Assembly (NCBI RefSeq): GCF_000003855.2
Contig: NW_003101680.1
Location: 1,921,095-1,985,094, forward strand
DNA from: Blastomyces gilchristii SLH14081
Lineage: Eukaryota > Ascomycota > Eurotiomycetes > Onygenales > Ajellomycetaceae
DNA length: 64,000 nucleotides
Direction of reading: 5' to 3'
Positions 46,129 to 57,770 of the stretch are shown piece by piece; position 1 is the stretch's first letter; every line of letters begins with the position of its first letter. Below the pieces are notes generated by a model, which worked only from the letters and a program-made list of their open reading frames with translations, did no database searches and was not told where the DNA came from. The position numbers and the translations under genes are program-made.

Positions 46129-47132
46129 AACTATTTCCTCCTTGTCTGGCTCCTGGTGCGCTCCTGGCGACGGTTGTATTTTTTTACTCACACACGCATG
46201 CATGTTGGCCCCCATTTTTGATACCCGATGTGGTTTTTCCGCCCCTCCTCTAACTGCCCACTACGCTTGGTTAACTGAATGTGACGTGATGAGTCCTCTT
46301 AACGAACGATAATTAATGTGTTTTTTCAAAACTGTGTCTCTATCCCTGTTGTTATCTTCTTTTTATGTCCATGACTTCTTCCAAGATTTCTTTTTGTTAC
46401 GGTCTGTCTGTGTGGGAAATTATCTACAGTGTGTTGATGGACATAGAAGAACCTTAGTAGCCCTATTACCTAGTCCGACCCATCGGTTTAAAAGGGTAAA
46501 ACAACGCTCATAGTTTCTTGAATGTGCATCTTGGAAAATGGTAGATAATCTTAGGCGCCCTTACCACACTAGGTAGCCTTTAACTAAGGTTTAACTAAAT
46601 TTCCGAGTAGTGTTTAACTGGGCTTAGGCCTATTCTCTCCCCAAACCTGGATACATCCCGTTGATTCCAAGGTTTCGCCGCACCCCACGTGACCTCACCG
46701 ACTTCTGTATCGGGCTCTCTGTCATCATCGGCGGCTCTTGACCCCCATTGCTTATCCGTCGCAAGTTTCGTATCCCGTACCTTCGTCTCAGCCTGGTGAG
46801 TTTCACTGTCTTCCCCTCGCAGTTCAACCCGGCATCGTGTCCTGGTTGTAACCGCTAACTAGGCAGACCATGTGCGCAGATTGGAGCTTCAACTGCGCTC
46901 ACCAACGGGATAATCGCCTAAATACCAATCAAGCCCTGATCTATCGCGAACTGATCATTTGATTGCTCCCCTCCAGCTCCCTCCAAATCGTGTCGCAGTC
47001 TCCTGCAGCCAGTACCATCAAAATTGTTGCTGGTGGCGATATTCATGACACCTGTAGGCTTCGAGAGAAATAGAACGGGTGCTTTGTTGCAGCGAAATAA
47101 CCGCTGCTGATTCGCTCTCCTAGTCGCCAAAA
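46129..47132. other. Intergenic region
   Basis: 1004 bases. A stretch at 46550-46630 has several TTTAACTAA/TTAGGC words and may be a decayed small repeat. A CACGTG box, with flanks matching GTCACGTG on the minus strand, lies at 46686-46691, about 440 bases before the next start codon. No gene is seen. Confidence 0.5.
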
Positions 47133-49073
47133 ATGCCGTCACACACCACGTCTTCCCCGACCAAACGTTCAGCCTCGCAGCAAGCGGCGTCGGATTCTTC
47201 ACTACCTCCTCAATCGCCTCCCACTGAAGCAGGCCCGACGCTTTCGCACAACAAGACATCAACCCACAAACCCCATCGGCCCCATGTGGTTGCTTCGCAC
47301 CGACAGCATGTGCGCAACCCGTCGCTAAAGAACATAAATAGGCTGCAGAGGCTTGCTGCGCTTCACAACCTCCCAGGAGAAGGTGACACGCTTGTTGCAC
47401 CTGCGCTTCGACACCAACGCAAAAGATCTGCGCCTGTATCCCCCGCAACGAGTCCTCGCGTCGGCCATCATCACGTTCGTTGGAATGGCTCAAGCGTTTC
47501 GCTGACTGGCCAAGGGGTAAATCCGGCGATAAGGAAAAACCTATCCACGCCCGTATTGAGAAACACGTCCGGGATTCTCGCTAAGAAACCGTCTACGATG
47601 AACAAAACTGTAACAGTTGCTAGAGCAGGGCAGAAAAAGACAGTGGGTTTCGAGCTTGTTGCTTCGGACGACGACGACGAGTGGGAAGACAATAACAGTT
47701 CTTATTCTCCAGAAAGCACTAGACGGAATTCCGTGGTTACTGCCAAAATGAGCGCGGACAGTAGCCCTCATTCTACTCTCCTGGCGACAAAGTCGCCTTT
47801 AGCCCAAGCAAGCAGTGGCCTTGAAGGCGAGGCCAAACAGCAGGCTACGGAACTCGCTAATGGCTCTGGCACTGGAGCTTCCCAAGGACAACATACGCGC
47901 CCCTTTGAGCAGGACGATATTGCTTCTCGTCTTCTTCACCAACCACACGCATCCAAAGCTCCACCCGCCATATCATCCGTCTCAGTAACTGCAACGCCAG
48001 CAGCTGTGGAACGAAGCCCGCGCCCTCCGTCCTTTCCAACCCTTCCTTCGGGCCGTGTCCGCGATTCCGATCAAGCTGGCCAATGGTCTACTGTGGGGAG
48101 TTCCTCAATAAGCAATCCACATGGAACATCGTCCTCTATCGAAGGAGGCGTATCCAGATTCCTAATAAACAACCCCGGTTCACAATCTGGAGCCTTCACT
48201 GATTCTGAACCCCCGTCATCATTCCTACCACACTACAACCCTAATACACCGCCGTCTCCGGAGACGTACAGTGCGAAACGCCCTACCTCTCGCGGCCGCC
48301 AACAAGAGCCTCCATCACGTACACAGCAAAAGTTATGGCTACAGCGAACAGCAGTTCTTACAACCTCCCCACCTGACCCTTCTATGTCGGGACCGTCTCC
48401 GACAGTACCCCCATCTTCGATGGAGCCCGTCTTCATGACGGCTGCTCAGTCTCGGCCAGGTTCTAGAGACCACGCAAGAGACGGCCGCAGGGCATTGCTA
48501 GGAATAGGTGGAACAGCAGGCGTAAATCCTGAGAGCGAAGCTAAACGTGCCCGCAAGATCTACGATAAATCCACAACAGAGTACTCAGTAGTCCGTCGTT
48601 TCAGATCGCCTATCGCAGAAAGTCTGCTCAGGCTCGACAAAATTGCAGGACCAGAAGCGAAATCCAACAATGCCCCTCAAAGCCAGGCAGGCGGACAAAA
48701 TCCCGTCATCTCTAATGGCGCCCTTTCCCGCCCACCTTCATCGCGGAATCTCGATTCCGATCCCGCCGTCAACCACCAGTTCTTAACCAAGCTACCCAAG
48801 TCGTCCAGCCAGGTCCGATTCAGGACTTCTGAAGATACAGTCCACGTCAACTATTCCGACGAGCCAGCTGAGCGATTGGATGTGGAACATCAGCAGCAAC
48901 AACGGCCTAATTCGGTTGCGGTTGTTTTTGCTGATGGAAATGTGTATGACGAACAGATAGATGATTCAGATGGCGCTGGTGGTGGTGCGCATACCCCATA
49001 TCAACCCAACGAAGCGGAGCTCATGATTAGGCGGATATGGGATAGCCGCGAAGTAGCTGTTGCGGGTGATTGA
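47133..49073 (+). CDS. Intrinsically disordered fungal protein of unknown function, 646 aa
   Basis: One intronless frame of 646 codons begins in the context CAAAAATGCC. The product is rich in Ser, Pro, Thr and Gln, and no globular enzyme domain is visible. Recognisable blocks are a basic N-terminal segment (VRNPSLKNINRLQRLAALHN), a motif KKTVGFELVASDDDDEWED followed by a Ser-rich phospho-acceptor-like stretch, and near residue 480 YSVVRRFRSPIAESLLRL, a helix-forming block. The Val-Gly-Phe block leading into an acidic run and then SPESTRRNS has the look of a conserved regulatory docking motif found in fungal signalling proteins, but I cannot name the family. The length of the uninterrupted frame and its codon use support a real gene. 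Confidence 0.8.
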   Translation: MPSHTTSSPTKRSASQQAASDSSLPPQSPPTEAGPTLSHNKTSTHKPHRPHVVASHRQHVRNPSLKNINRLQRLAALHNLPGEGDTLVAPALRHQRKRSAPVSPATSPRVGHHHVRWNGSSVSLTGQGVNPAIRKNLSTPVLRNTSGILAKKPSTMNKTVTVARAGQKKTVGFELVASDDDDEWEDNNSSYSPESTRRNSVVTAKMSADSSPHSTLLATKSPLAQASSGLEGEAKQQATELANGSGTGASQGQHTRPFEQDDIASRLLHQPHASKAPPAISSVSVTATPAAVERSPRPPSFPTLPSGRVRDSDQAGQWSTVGSSSISNPHGTSSSIEGGVSRFLINNPGSQSGAFTDSEPPSSFLPHYNPNTPPSPETYSAKRPTSRGRQQEPPSRTQQKLWLQRTAVLTTSPPDPSMSGPSPTVPPSSMEPVFMTAAQSRPGSRDHARDGRRALLGIGGTAGVNPESEAKRARKIYDKSTTEYSVVRRFRSPIAESLLRLDKIAGPEAKSNNAPQSQAGGQNPVISNGALSRPPSSRNLDSDPAVNHQFLTKLPKSSSQVRFRTSEDTVHVNYSDEPAERLDVEHQQQQRPNSVAVVFADGNVYDEQIDDSDGAGGGAHTPYQPNEAELMIRRIWDSREVAVAGD

Positions 49074-49392
49074 TTATTTTGATGGGCTCGACGAGTTTTA
49101 GTTTATATACATGTACCTTCTCTCTCGTGATCTTACTTTTTACTCCTCACTGACGATTTGTATGCTGTACAAAGCATGAGGCCATAATGGCCATTATCTG
49201 TACAACAATCATCACCATACCATATCCTCTTTCCGTTGACGATACGATTATTTTGTTTAGTGCATTTTTTTTGTATTCTCTGTTATATCTTGATTGGCAT
49301 GGAAGATTCATATCGCATCACGGAAAGCGTACCTCCGGTTTCACCATGTACTTTATTTCATTTATTTATTTAATTCAATTTCTTTCTTTCTT

Positions 49393-49442
<50 letters not shown>

Positions 49443-50529
49443 CTCAATTACTGGCATTTCTCACATCAGCGGTATTTTTTTTACCCTACTGCGCCATGTG
49501 CGTTGATCTTTTTATTATTCTCTGCTTCATCTTGCTTAAGCATTTTTATTTAGATGTTCGATAGTTAATTAGAGGCAGTTGAGCAGTTCTTAATAGGATG
49601 ATTCTACCAGGTGGACTGTAAACGGGGATTTCATTTTATACACGCTTAACCCCCAGAAAATGTCAAGAATCAAGGTACGGAGCATTGTTCACACGATTAT
49701 CCTGACCGGATCTATGAATTTTAAGAGAAACCCTCTTCAAGGGAACTATTGCCTATGTTCATTTTATACATCCATATCCCTACGTGAATGCATGTCTACA
49801 AGTAAAGATAATACGAATCATCATTTATCTCGAAGTCCCAAATCGAGGTTGTTTATACTCCGTTAGTTACCGTACTTACGTCTCCATTCGTTTATCCGTT
49901 CAACATTGGAACATCTGCACCCTGCAAGCAAATTCGCTGGTGGCGTCGCATCGGCAAAAGCAAGCCCCGAGCCCCTGAGCGCAAGTTCATCTCGCTTTGG
50001 TAGACGGGGTCGGTCTCAGAAGGATGAGCCGGACGTTTAGGTTACGCTGGCTAGCGCTGGTTTGGAGGCTCTGCTGCCTGATCTGCAGCGAATGAACCGG
50101 CTTTTTCGCGCCCAGAGGTGATCCTCTTTCGTCGCGGCGTCGGAGGCGCAAAGACAGTGGATACATGAATCTAGACTTGACGCATGCGATGTTTCTGGGG
50201 CGCGAGGGGGGCCCTAGCACCATGCCCCCCTTGGTATAAAAGCCAGCGTCGCGTTTTCTACGACATCTTGCGGCCCTGTTGTGATGTATGTACTGATAAT
50301 ATGCTTAACAAAAGTTTTCTGGCTCGGGAAACTGCTTTACAATTGCTGACCAGGACTCGTACAGTTTTATTGCAGTCGTTGCTTTGGCGGGGGAAACGGC
50401 TTGCAACATTTTTCTGCGCAAACCATTTACTTGCCCTGCAGTCCCGCTGATTTTGTAGCATCGGCCCTGCTCTCATCTCTCAAGATACCCATTCAATTTT
50501 ATTTCCCTTTCTCTCTACTCCGTAGAGGC
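49074..50529. other. Intergenic region with long poly-T
   Basis: 1456 bases. A 50-base T homopolymer (49393-49442) is the main feature. A more GC-rich segment at 49960-50240 gave no convincing gene or tRNA. A pyrimidine-rich stretch precedes the next gene. Confidence 0.5.
49393..49442. repeat. T homopolymer, about 50 bases
   Basis: Preceded by TTTC tetranucleotides. Homopolymers of this length are prone to slippage and assembly error, so the exact length is uncertain. It may be the A-tail of an old retroposed sequence on the minus strand, but no body was recognised. Confidence 0.9.
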
Positions 50530-51982
50530 ATGGGTCTTCCGAATGCCACACGCCCTTACAGGGACGATGCGCCCCTCCCCTCTTCTGCTTCCGCTCACTC
50601 TCTCCAGCCATATCAGGACTTGGAGCCGGAAGATAGCCCCCCAGCCTACATGGAAGAAGACGCTGCAGCCGTCGTTCAGCCTGTCTCTATCATCACAGGA
50701 CCCAACGATCTCTCCTCGGTAACCCGCCTAGTGAGCTATTACGATATCCCGGGCGGGCGAGTAATATCCTCTTCACGCGCCAAGAAGACCTACACGGTGA
50801 CTCTGGCACCAGAACTCTCTCAGGACCCCGAAGCACTTAGTACGCTGGTTAAATGTCAGGTCCAACGCCCGCCCATGCCCGTGATCGTTGTCAAGGGCAC
50901 GCATACGGTGACGAGGAAAAATTCAGGGTCGAATAAAGGGGGATCCAATAAGGAGACGGTTGTGGATTTCGATTTTCGCATAAACTGTATCAATTCTGTC
51001 CTGCCGGATGTTTTTACCTCCGGGAATCGGTCTCGGTTTGTGGAGATTGTTCAGGATCAGGATGGGAGAAAGGCCTATAGGGGCGGGAGGTTTAAAAGTA
51101 AGGGTGCTAATAAGAAGAGAGGGAGTTCCGGTGCCAATCCAGGTCCGGATCTTGAGGAGGCTCAGGGGTTGACGGCCGACAGTGGCGGACCCGATCTGAA
51201 GGAGTGGTGCAGGCGGTTCTGCGAGGATAAGTCGGGTGTTAAGTCGTGAGTTTTCACTGCCCCTTATTTTCTCTTCAATTGCATGGGAGATACGTGCACA
51301 CAGAGGCTACGGGGGTATACAGAGTGGCGATATACATAATGCCCCAAAAACTAAAACAACCCTCTCCTCCCTTTCCAGCTTCACCTTCCACCGCACCTTC
51401 GAAGCCTGGAACTACACCGCCATCCAAAAAGGCATCACAACCCTAATCCGCTCCCTCAACTACCGCGGCCGCATCTCCATAGAACTCCACACCCACAACG
51501 CCCACTTAACCGTCTACTCCCCCTCCCTCATCAACAAACTGCGTATAAACACCTTCGTCTGGTGGGCTTGCATCATCCTCCAACTCTGGATCCTCACCTG
51601 GCCCCTCCTCATACTGCTGGAGAAGCGCTACGAACCCGTCACGGCCACCTGGTACGCCTGGTACAACGAGCAACACGCGTGCGGCCTTAGCGAGGCGATG
51701 TGGTTAAATGTTTTCACGCCGGTTATTAAGCGATCGGTGCTGGCGCGGGCGAAGGATGGCGAGATGGTAGGGCTCGAGGAGGCACAGGGGGCTGTGTATG
51801 AGGCGGAGAGAGTGGCCCGTGGTGAAGTTGGGAGTACGGAGTCGGAGTCGGAGAGGGAGAGGAGGGAGAGGATGCAGAGGGGCCAGGGGAGTTGGACAGA
51901 TTCTTTGGTGGGAGTGGTGAGGGGGGTGGCGGAGGTAGGGAGGGAGTATAACCAGGCTGTTGGGTGGGGTGGAGATTGCTGA
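50530..51982 (+). CDS. Conserved fungal membrane protein of unknown function
   Basis: Two exons, 50530-51245 and 51379-51982, give 439 residues (phase-2 intron, GTGAGT to TTTCCAG). The N-terminus is disordered and Pro-rich with an SPPAY motif (residues 37-41) that could be recognised by WW-domain ubiquitin-ligase adaptors. A beta-rich region follows (VIVVKGTHTVTRKN, VVDFDFRINC), then the motif LKEWCRRFC, then SFTFHRTFEAWNY formed at the splice junction. A hydrophobic segment (FVWWACIILQLWILTWPLLI) near residues 310-330 is followed by EKRYEPVTATWYAW. This arrangement matches an uncharacterised family that is widespread in Eurotiomycetes. The C-terminal 100 residues are charged and variable. 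Function is unknown. Confidence 0.85.
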
Positions 51983-52536
51983 TTGCTCAAGGTTTACTAT
52001 AACCGTTCCGCTTTCTTCGTGATCGTTATGCGGATTGGCTGCTACCTAGGCATGTGTAGGTGGATATATTCTCATATTGTAATCATCTGATATTTATTAC
52101 GTGGTCCATATTTGTGGTATATATGCATTAAGTATTTTCGATTTATCTGCGTTGAGGGGGACTTGTTAAGTGTAACTATCTGATCCTACATATTCAAATG
52201 CAAGCGATAAGGCAACTAAACAAGACAAGATGTTCATTTAATGCATCCGGATACATTCGAGGATATTCCCTTTTATCTATAAATGTGATGATATACCTTC
52301 GCTACTAAAGAATCAATTAGCAATATAACTTTTTGCCCGTGTCTCCTTTCGCAAGCAAGCTCTCTATATATAGTTAAAGATGATCCGCAGTAAGAATATA
52401 TACATGAAGGAAAATTGTTAAAGGGTGAAAAAATATACTATACACAACAAGACACACACCAAGAATTGAAGCGAGGTTAACGAAAACAAACATCGAGGAA
52501 TAAAAATAAAAAAAGCAAAAGTCTCCTTAAGAATAT
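51983..52536. other. Convergent 3' region
   Basis: 554 AT-rich bases between converging genes. No gene is seen. Confidence 0.55.
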
Positions 52537-55500
52537 TTACGACGTTGACACTGCTCTCTCCTTCCCTTTCCCACGGAGCCCAATACCACCACCACCACCT
52601 CCTCCTCCTCCTCCTCCCGCCGCTCCTCTCCCCCGCGATTGGCCATGGCCATGTTGTCCACGACCCCCTCCCCTCCCTCGATCCGAAACGACCCTCCGTT
52701 TATTTCCATCCATAGCAGCATGCAGCGGTTGCAGTTGAGAAGTAGCGTTCCCTTCGCCGTTAGCCGTCGCCGCTATAACGTTGGAAATATTCCCCACAGC
52801 ACCCCCACCGCCACGCCTTCGTCCCCGATCAGCGGGACCCTGGCCACTGGTTGTCGCAGGCCCATGTGCAGATCCACCTCTCCCTCTATTCACTTTCCCC
52901 CTCCCCGCTCCCGCTCCCACTCCAGGTCTTCTGGCCGCAGCCTCCGCCTTCTCCGCCTCCTCCCTCACCCTCCTACTCTCCTGATCCCACCATTCCTGAA
53001 ACTCCTGCTCGAGCTGGATGTCCTGCAACTTATGCTTGGCGGTGGCCGCTTCGCGGATCACGTCCTTCTCGATCTGCTGCTGTTCGAGGATGTAGGCTAG
53101 GGAGAACTGGGTGGAGGAAGGCGAGGGGCTGGAGTAGTTGTACAATTGCTGTTGTTGCTGAGGGTCGGATTTGATACGGGGGATGGTAGCGTATGGCTGG
53201 GACCGTGAGTTCGGCTGAATTGGAGTTGTTGTCGTTGGAGTGGCCGATTGGGTCTGTCGTGCGAATGAATCCGCCTTCATGATAGGTAGCGGGGATGCAT
53301 TTGGTGTGGAAGGTGGTATTCGGGCTTCTTGTGCGTGTTGTTGCTTCTGTTGAGCGGGGTTGGGCGTGGGCTTGGAAGTAGGAGTGTGATTTTGCGGTGA
53401 AGGCACACCGGCGACAGTTTGGCGCAATGTCATGGGCGCCTTAGATGCGGTGCGAACAGGCGTCGAGACATCCCTTGCCGACTGAGCTTCCGCTCGCGCA
53501 GTTGCATGTATTGGAAATGGTTTACTGGCGACGTTCTGCCACGGCGATGCTGATTTTGATTTAGATGCCTCTTGCTGTTCTGTTAGTTCCCGGGCTTGCT
53601 GTTGCTGAAGCTTTTTACGCTCTTTCTGCGAGAGTTTTGACGGCGTAAGTTTGGTTGCTGGTGTATCCCTGCGGGGCGACATGTTTAAGCCTGTGCTGGA
53701 TGGATGAGACCCTAAAGTTTCCGCCATGATATCCTTTAGACCTGTTTTAGTATTGGAAGGCCCAACAGAACTCCATGGAGCACCAGCGTGCTCTCGTTCG
53801 TGGGATTTGGCCAGAGGAGTGGTAGACAACTCAACGCGAGCTTTTGATCCCGCGTTTTGCTGTTTCCCCTCCACCTGCAAACACCGTCCCCTGACATCTA
53901 CTGAATCAACCTGGTTCTGAGATTGCTTGGAAATACCAAGCCCAGCTATCTGTTTGCCCCCAGCTTGACCAGAAGGAAGGAGGTGATCATCTTCCATATG
54001 GAAAATCAAGTCACCCATTGACTGTTTCGGCTTCAAGGCAGGACTTGTTTCCCCAGCCAACTCCGCCGCCCTGAGAATAGGCTCAGACAGCCGACTTTTG
54101 AGGTGAAGGGGAGACATAACACCCGCCTTCTCTTTATCAGTGGCGCTCGTGCGGAATTTATTCTGCCGCAACTCATCTTCATGTAAGCGTGAGCGAAGCC
54201 TCATTGAGTCTATCCGGCGCTGTCTATCACGTTCTAGGAGGGGAACAATTTCCGGATATCTCTCTGCGACGAAGCCTTCTGAATTCCGCCCTCTAGAAAC
54301 CGGATGGCATGTCAGCTGGTTTGCGCGACAGACATCGTCGAGTTCGCAGAATAGATCATCGTCTAGGTCATCAAGAAGCCTGTATCGAAGAAATTAGCTA
54401 GGGAATAACCACCACAGCATGAAAAATTCCGAATATGAGTGAAAGCATTGCATACCTATTTTCCAACATAGCTTCAAGATTTAGACAGATGTACTCGAGC
54501 GCGGCCTGCTTGAACGCGGTCACCGAACACGGTGCAACAGCATTTAGAAAATGGCACACATTCCGATTATTAACTACACGGAATTAGCCTATTGGGTTGT
54601 TCCTCATCAAATCCCAAGGAAAGTGCCATACCAAACCGTCCCAGTAGCTTCTGGCAAATCTGTGCCAGTCTATCCAACATCAACTCGTTCGCAACAGCCA
54701 TAACATCAATGACCAGGTCAATCAGATCCTCCAATTCATCGAACTTCACGTCTTCAAAAAGTTCATCATCCGTATCCGCATATATATGACGCAATACAAA
54801 CTCGAAAATGTCGCGACGGATGTGCTTCAAATCGATGCGAAGAGGATCGACACCAGAATCCGGGGAACCCCCACGTCTTCGAGTGAGCCAACGACCACCA
54901 GCTCTCCCGTAGAACAACCCACTGAAAAAAGGGCAGCGGGCGCATAAAATTTGGCTGTGAGCGTTTACATCGCCACCGTCAAGTTCAATTACCACATCGC
55001 TACTTCCAAAGAAGTTGGGATCCTCGTACGCCCGTTCCATGTCCAGGTGCAAACGCTTGTGAGGCAGGGTCATTAATCTTACCGCACGCTCAAGATCACG
55101 AAGTTCAAGCGCCGTTGCTAGTTTGAGAACCTCGATTCGAACCCGTTTGTACTGCGTCGCATGTTTGGGCGAGTGTCGAGCCAGAGTCCATACATCGTAG
55201 AGCTGGTCTGCATACATATACAGCACCAGGTTAAATATGGACAGGAAGTCGACGTCACTAAACTTGATCGAAACCTGGCCGTTCTTATCGTACTCGACGC
55301 CGAACACGTCTGGAACGGAATAATAATACGACTTATGGAATTCAGCCAAAGCCCTTCTCAAAACGGGGCTACGGCCAGCCAGAATAAACCCATGGACCGG
55401 AATCCGTACATCCGAAGCCGTTGTCGACACCAATACAATTGGTTGAAAGTCATCGGGGCGAGAAACGTCTTCCAATGTTGATTCGATTTCCGACTCAAGG

Positions 55501-57770
55501 TCGTAGGGCTTGATAGGCGTGTTCCCTATGACCACGTCCATCGACATTGACGAGTAATCACCAGGATCCCCATCCCTCAATATACTTTTAAACGCCAGGA
55601 GCGGCCAGAAGTCCTCCCATATAGAGCGATCATCAATCATTATTTGCTCCCTAGCCACGTCGCAGCCGCGCTGAGCAACCGCGTATGCCCCGAAAGCATT
55701 ACTCCGAACAGCTACAACGCGCGAGAGGCCCGGAATGCGGACGAATTTGTAGTCCTTCAAGCGAGCATCTCCTGTCGTTTGGCGGCCAGCGTCGTTGATC
55801 TTGGCACGTTTTTCTTTTCTCCAGGCAGAGCCGGACTCGGTGCATATGATGATGGATCCATCTTGGCCAACGTCAACGTCCCGGACAGCCATGTGGGACT
55901 TTTTGATAGACCACACGCGAGACGGCTGGGGCAACGAATTTCGGATCTTGGCTGGGTTGGTTGTGGATGATGCTGTCGAGCTAGTATCCGCCTTGCGGTT
56001 AACATGAACGGTATAGACTTCACCAAAAGTGGACATCGCGCATATCGTATTGCCGCCAGATGTGATTTTGGAAATGTGGTTGGTTGACAGGCCGTATCTC
56101 GTTGACATGAAGCTGTCTCGGATGAAGGTCGAGGCACCATCAAGGGGGAAAGCTATTTTAGAATAGCCATAATGGGTAAAGACCCAAACTTCGTGGTTTT
56201 CGAGCAAACAGGTCGTGGCTCGATCGATTGCTGAAACCATAGAAATGGGTGAACTGAATAGCGACGCGCCAACTCTGCGGGGAATCGTTTGCGTCTCGAG
56301 AGAACGAGCATCAGCATCGATAAAGCCCAATTGACCTTCATTCTTACCGAACGTGTATAAACCTGTGGGTGTAAATACAACCGAGTGGATAGAGGAAGCG
56401 GCTGCGCCGATGATAGCTTCTTTCTTGAAAGGGTTAAAGATTTGCCGCGGAGTGGTTTGGATGGGCACGTCGTCCTTGTGATTGGTCTTGGGAAGTGCGT
56501 ATCCCAGTTGACCATATTTATTGCTTCCCCAGCTGAACACTTCACCCTGTTCCGTGATGGCGATGGAATGGTCCTGGCCCAAAGCCAAGGAAACGACCTT
56601 CTTTCCAGCAAGACCGCCACCCTCGATACAAACAAAGCTAAACCTAGTACCTTCGTCACCAGTTCCCAGCCTTCCCCCAGAGCCAAACCCGCACATAAAC
56701 AGATTCGACTCCGGGTCGTTCGTGATGATTCCGGTGTGTAATTTTGACATTACAATTTGTTGATAGATAATGGGACGGGATCGTACCAGAGTAGGAATCT
56801 CGGCGGTAGAATCGATATTAGGCTCTTCAACATCGTGATCCGACCCTCTACGGGCAGCACGAATTACTGCGTGTTCACGATTGAACCTGTATAGCAGATG
56901 ATCTGGGCGAGTGAGGCCGATACGCTCCGGGAATTGGCGGTCATCCTCATCACCCAGCCCAAGATTAAGATTTTTGTTGCTACCAAAAGTAAATACCTCA
57001 TCGCCAAGTATGTTAACCAAAGGCTTTATGTTGCCTTTGACCGTCTCGTGAGCGACTTCGGCTTCGGACAAGATTGAAGAATCAGTTGAGACGGAGTCAT
57101 CTCCATCTAGCGAAGACTCATATCCCGAAGCCTTGTTGATATCGCGAGGCAAAATAGTGGCTCCAAAGACGTCGAAGGGACTATTCCCCTCGCGGTCTTT
57201 TATCTTGATCAGGCCACCAGATGGATGAGGGACTCCTCCAGGTGTCCTAAAATCAGTAGCATCGTGAAAATCCCTCGCAAGCAGCGCTTGCGCAATGGTC
57301 ACATTCCCGGCATATAACGCACGATGCAGCGCAGTCCATCCGCTTTCCAGATCCTGCGCATATATATCGACGAAGGGTACCTCCAGCAGCGCCGTAGCAA
57401 AATCAACCGCAGTTTCCTTCTGTGACGAAGCTATAAGGTGCAACAACGTGCGGCCATACTGATCCTTCGTATTAACATCAGCACGGGTCAGTGTAACAGG
57501 CACATTCCGCGTGGTGGTGGTGGTGGAGGAGGAGGAGGAGGAGGGCTGTTTCTCTGCCAGCTGCTTCGGCGACGACGCCGCCGCAGTTGGGCGGGAATTT
57601 TTCAAGAACGAGCCTGGAGAAGTCCCTAGCGCGGTTCCGGAGCCTCCATGGCCTGGAAAAGTGGGCGCATTGCTTTTCCATTGCGTATGGGAGCTGGTGG
57701 CGTCTGCCAGAAACCGTCTGAAGCTTTGGGCATCATCTTGAAGAAAATACTGCCAGAGTTTGCTACTCAT
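52537..57770 (-). CDS. Ankyrin-RCC1-BTB protein (IBTK-like), 1699 aa
   Basis: Three minus-strand exons, 57770-54632, 54573-54456 and 54379-52537, give 1699 residues in frame. Layout: ankyrin repeats at about residues 98-170 (YGRTLLHLIAS, GWTALHRALYAGN); RCC1-type repeats at about 250-600 (ILGDEVFTFGSNKNLNLG, GEVFSWGSNKYGQLG); one BTB-like domain at about 780-860 (IPVHGFILAGRSPVLRRAL); a second BTB at about 925-1040 (DVVIELDGGDVNAHSQILC); a conserved segment LEYICLNLEAMLENRLLDDL; then a long disordered Ser/Pro/Gln tail, a coiled coil near 1500-1540 and a Gly/Arg-rich end with an 11-Gly run. This order is that of IBTK, a substrate adaptor for CUL3 ubiquitin ligases in animals. I infer a similar adaptor role. 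The RGG-like end suggests RNA binding or condensation. Confidence 0.9.

Noticed and set aside
49960..50240. GC-rich segment considered as a tRNA or small gene
   Set aside because: No cloverleaf or A/B box pair could be made out by eye, and the minus-strand 78-codon frame has no recognisable motif.
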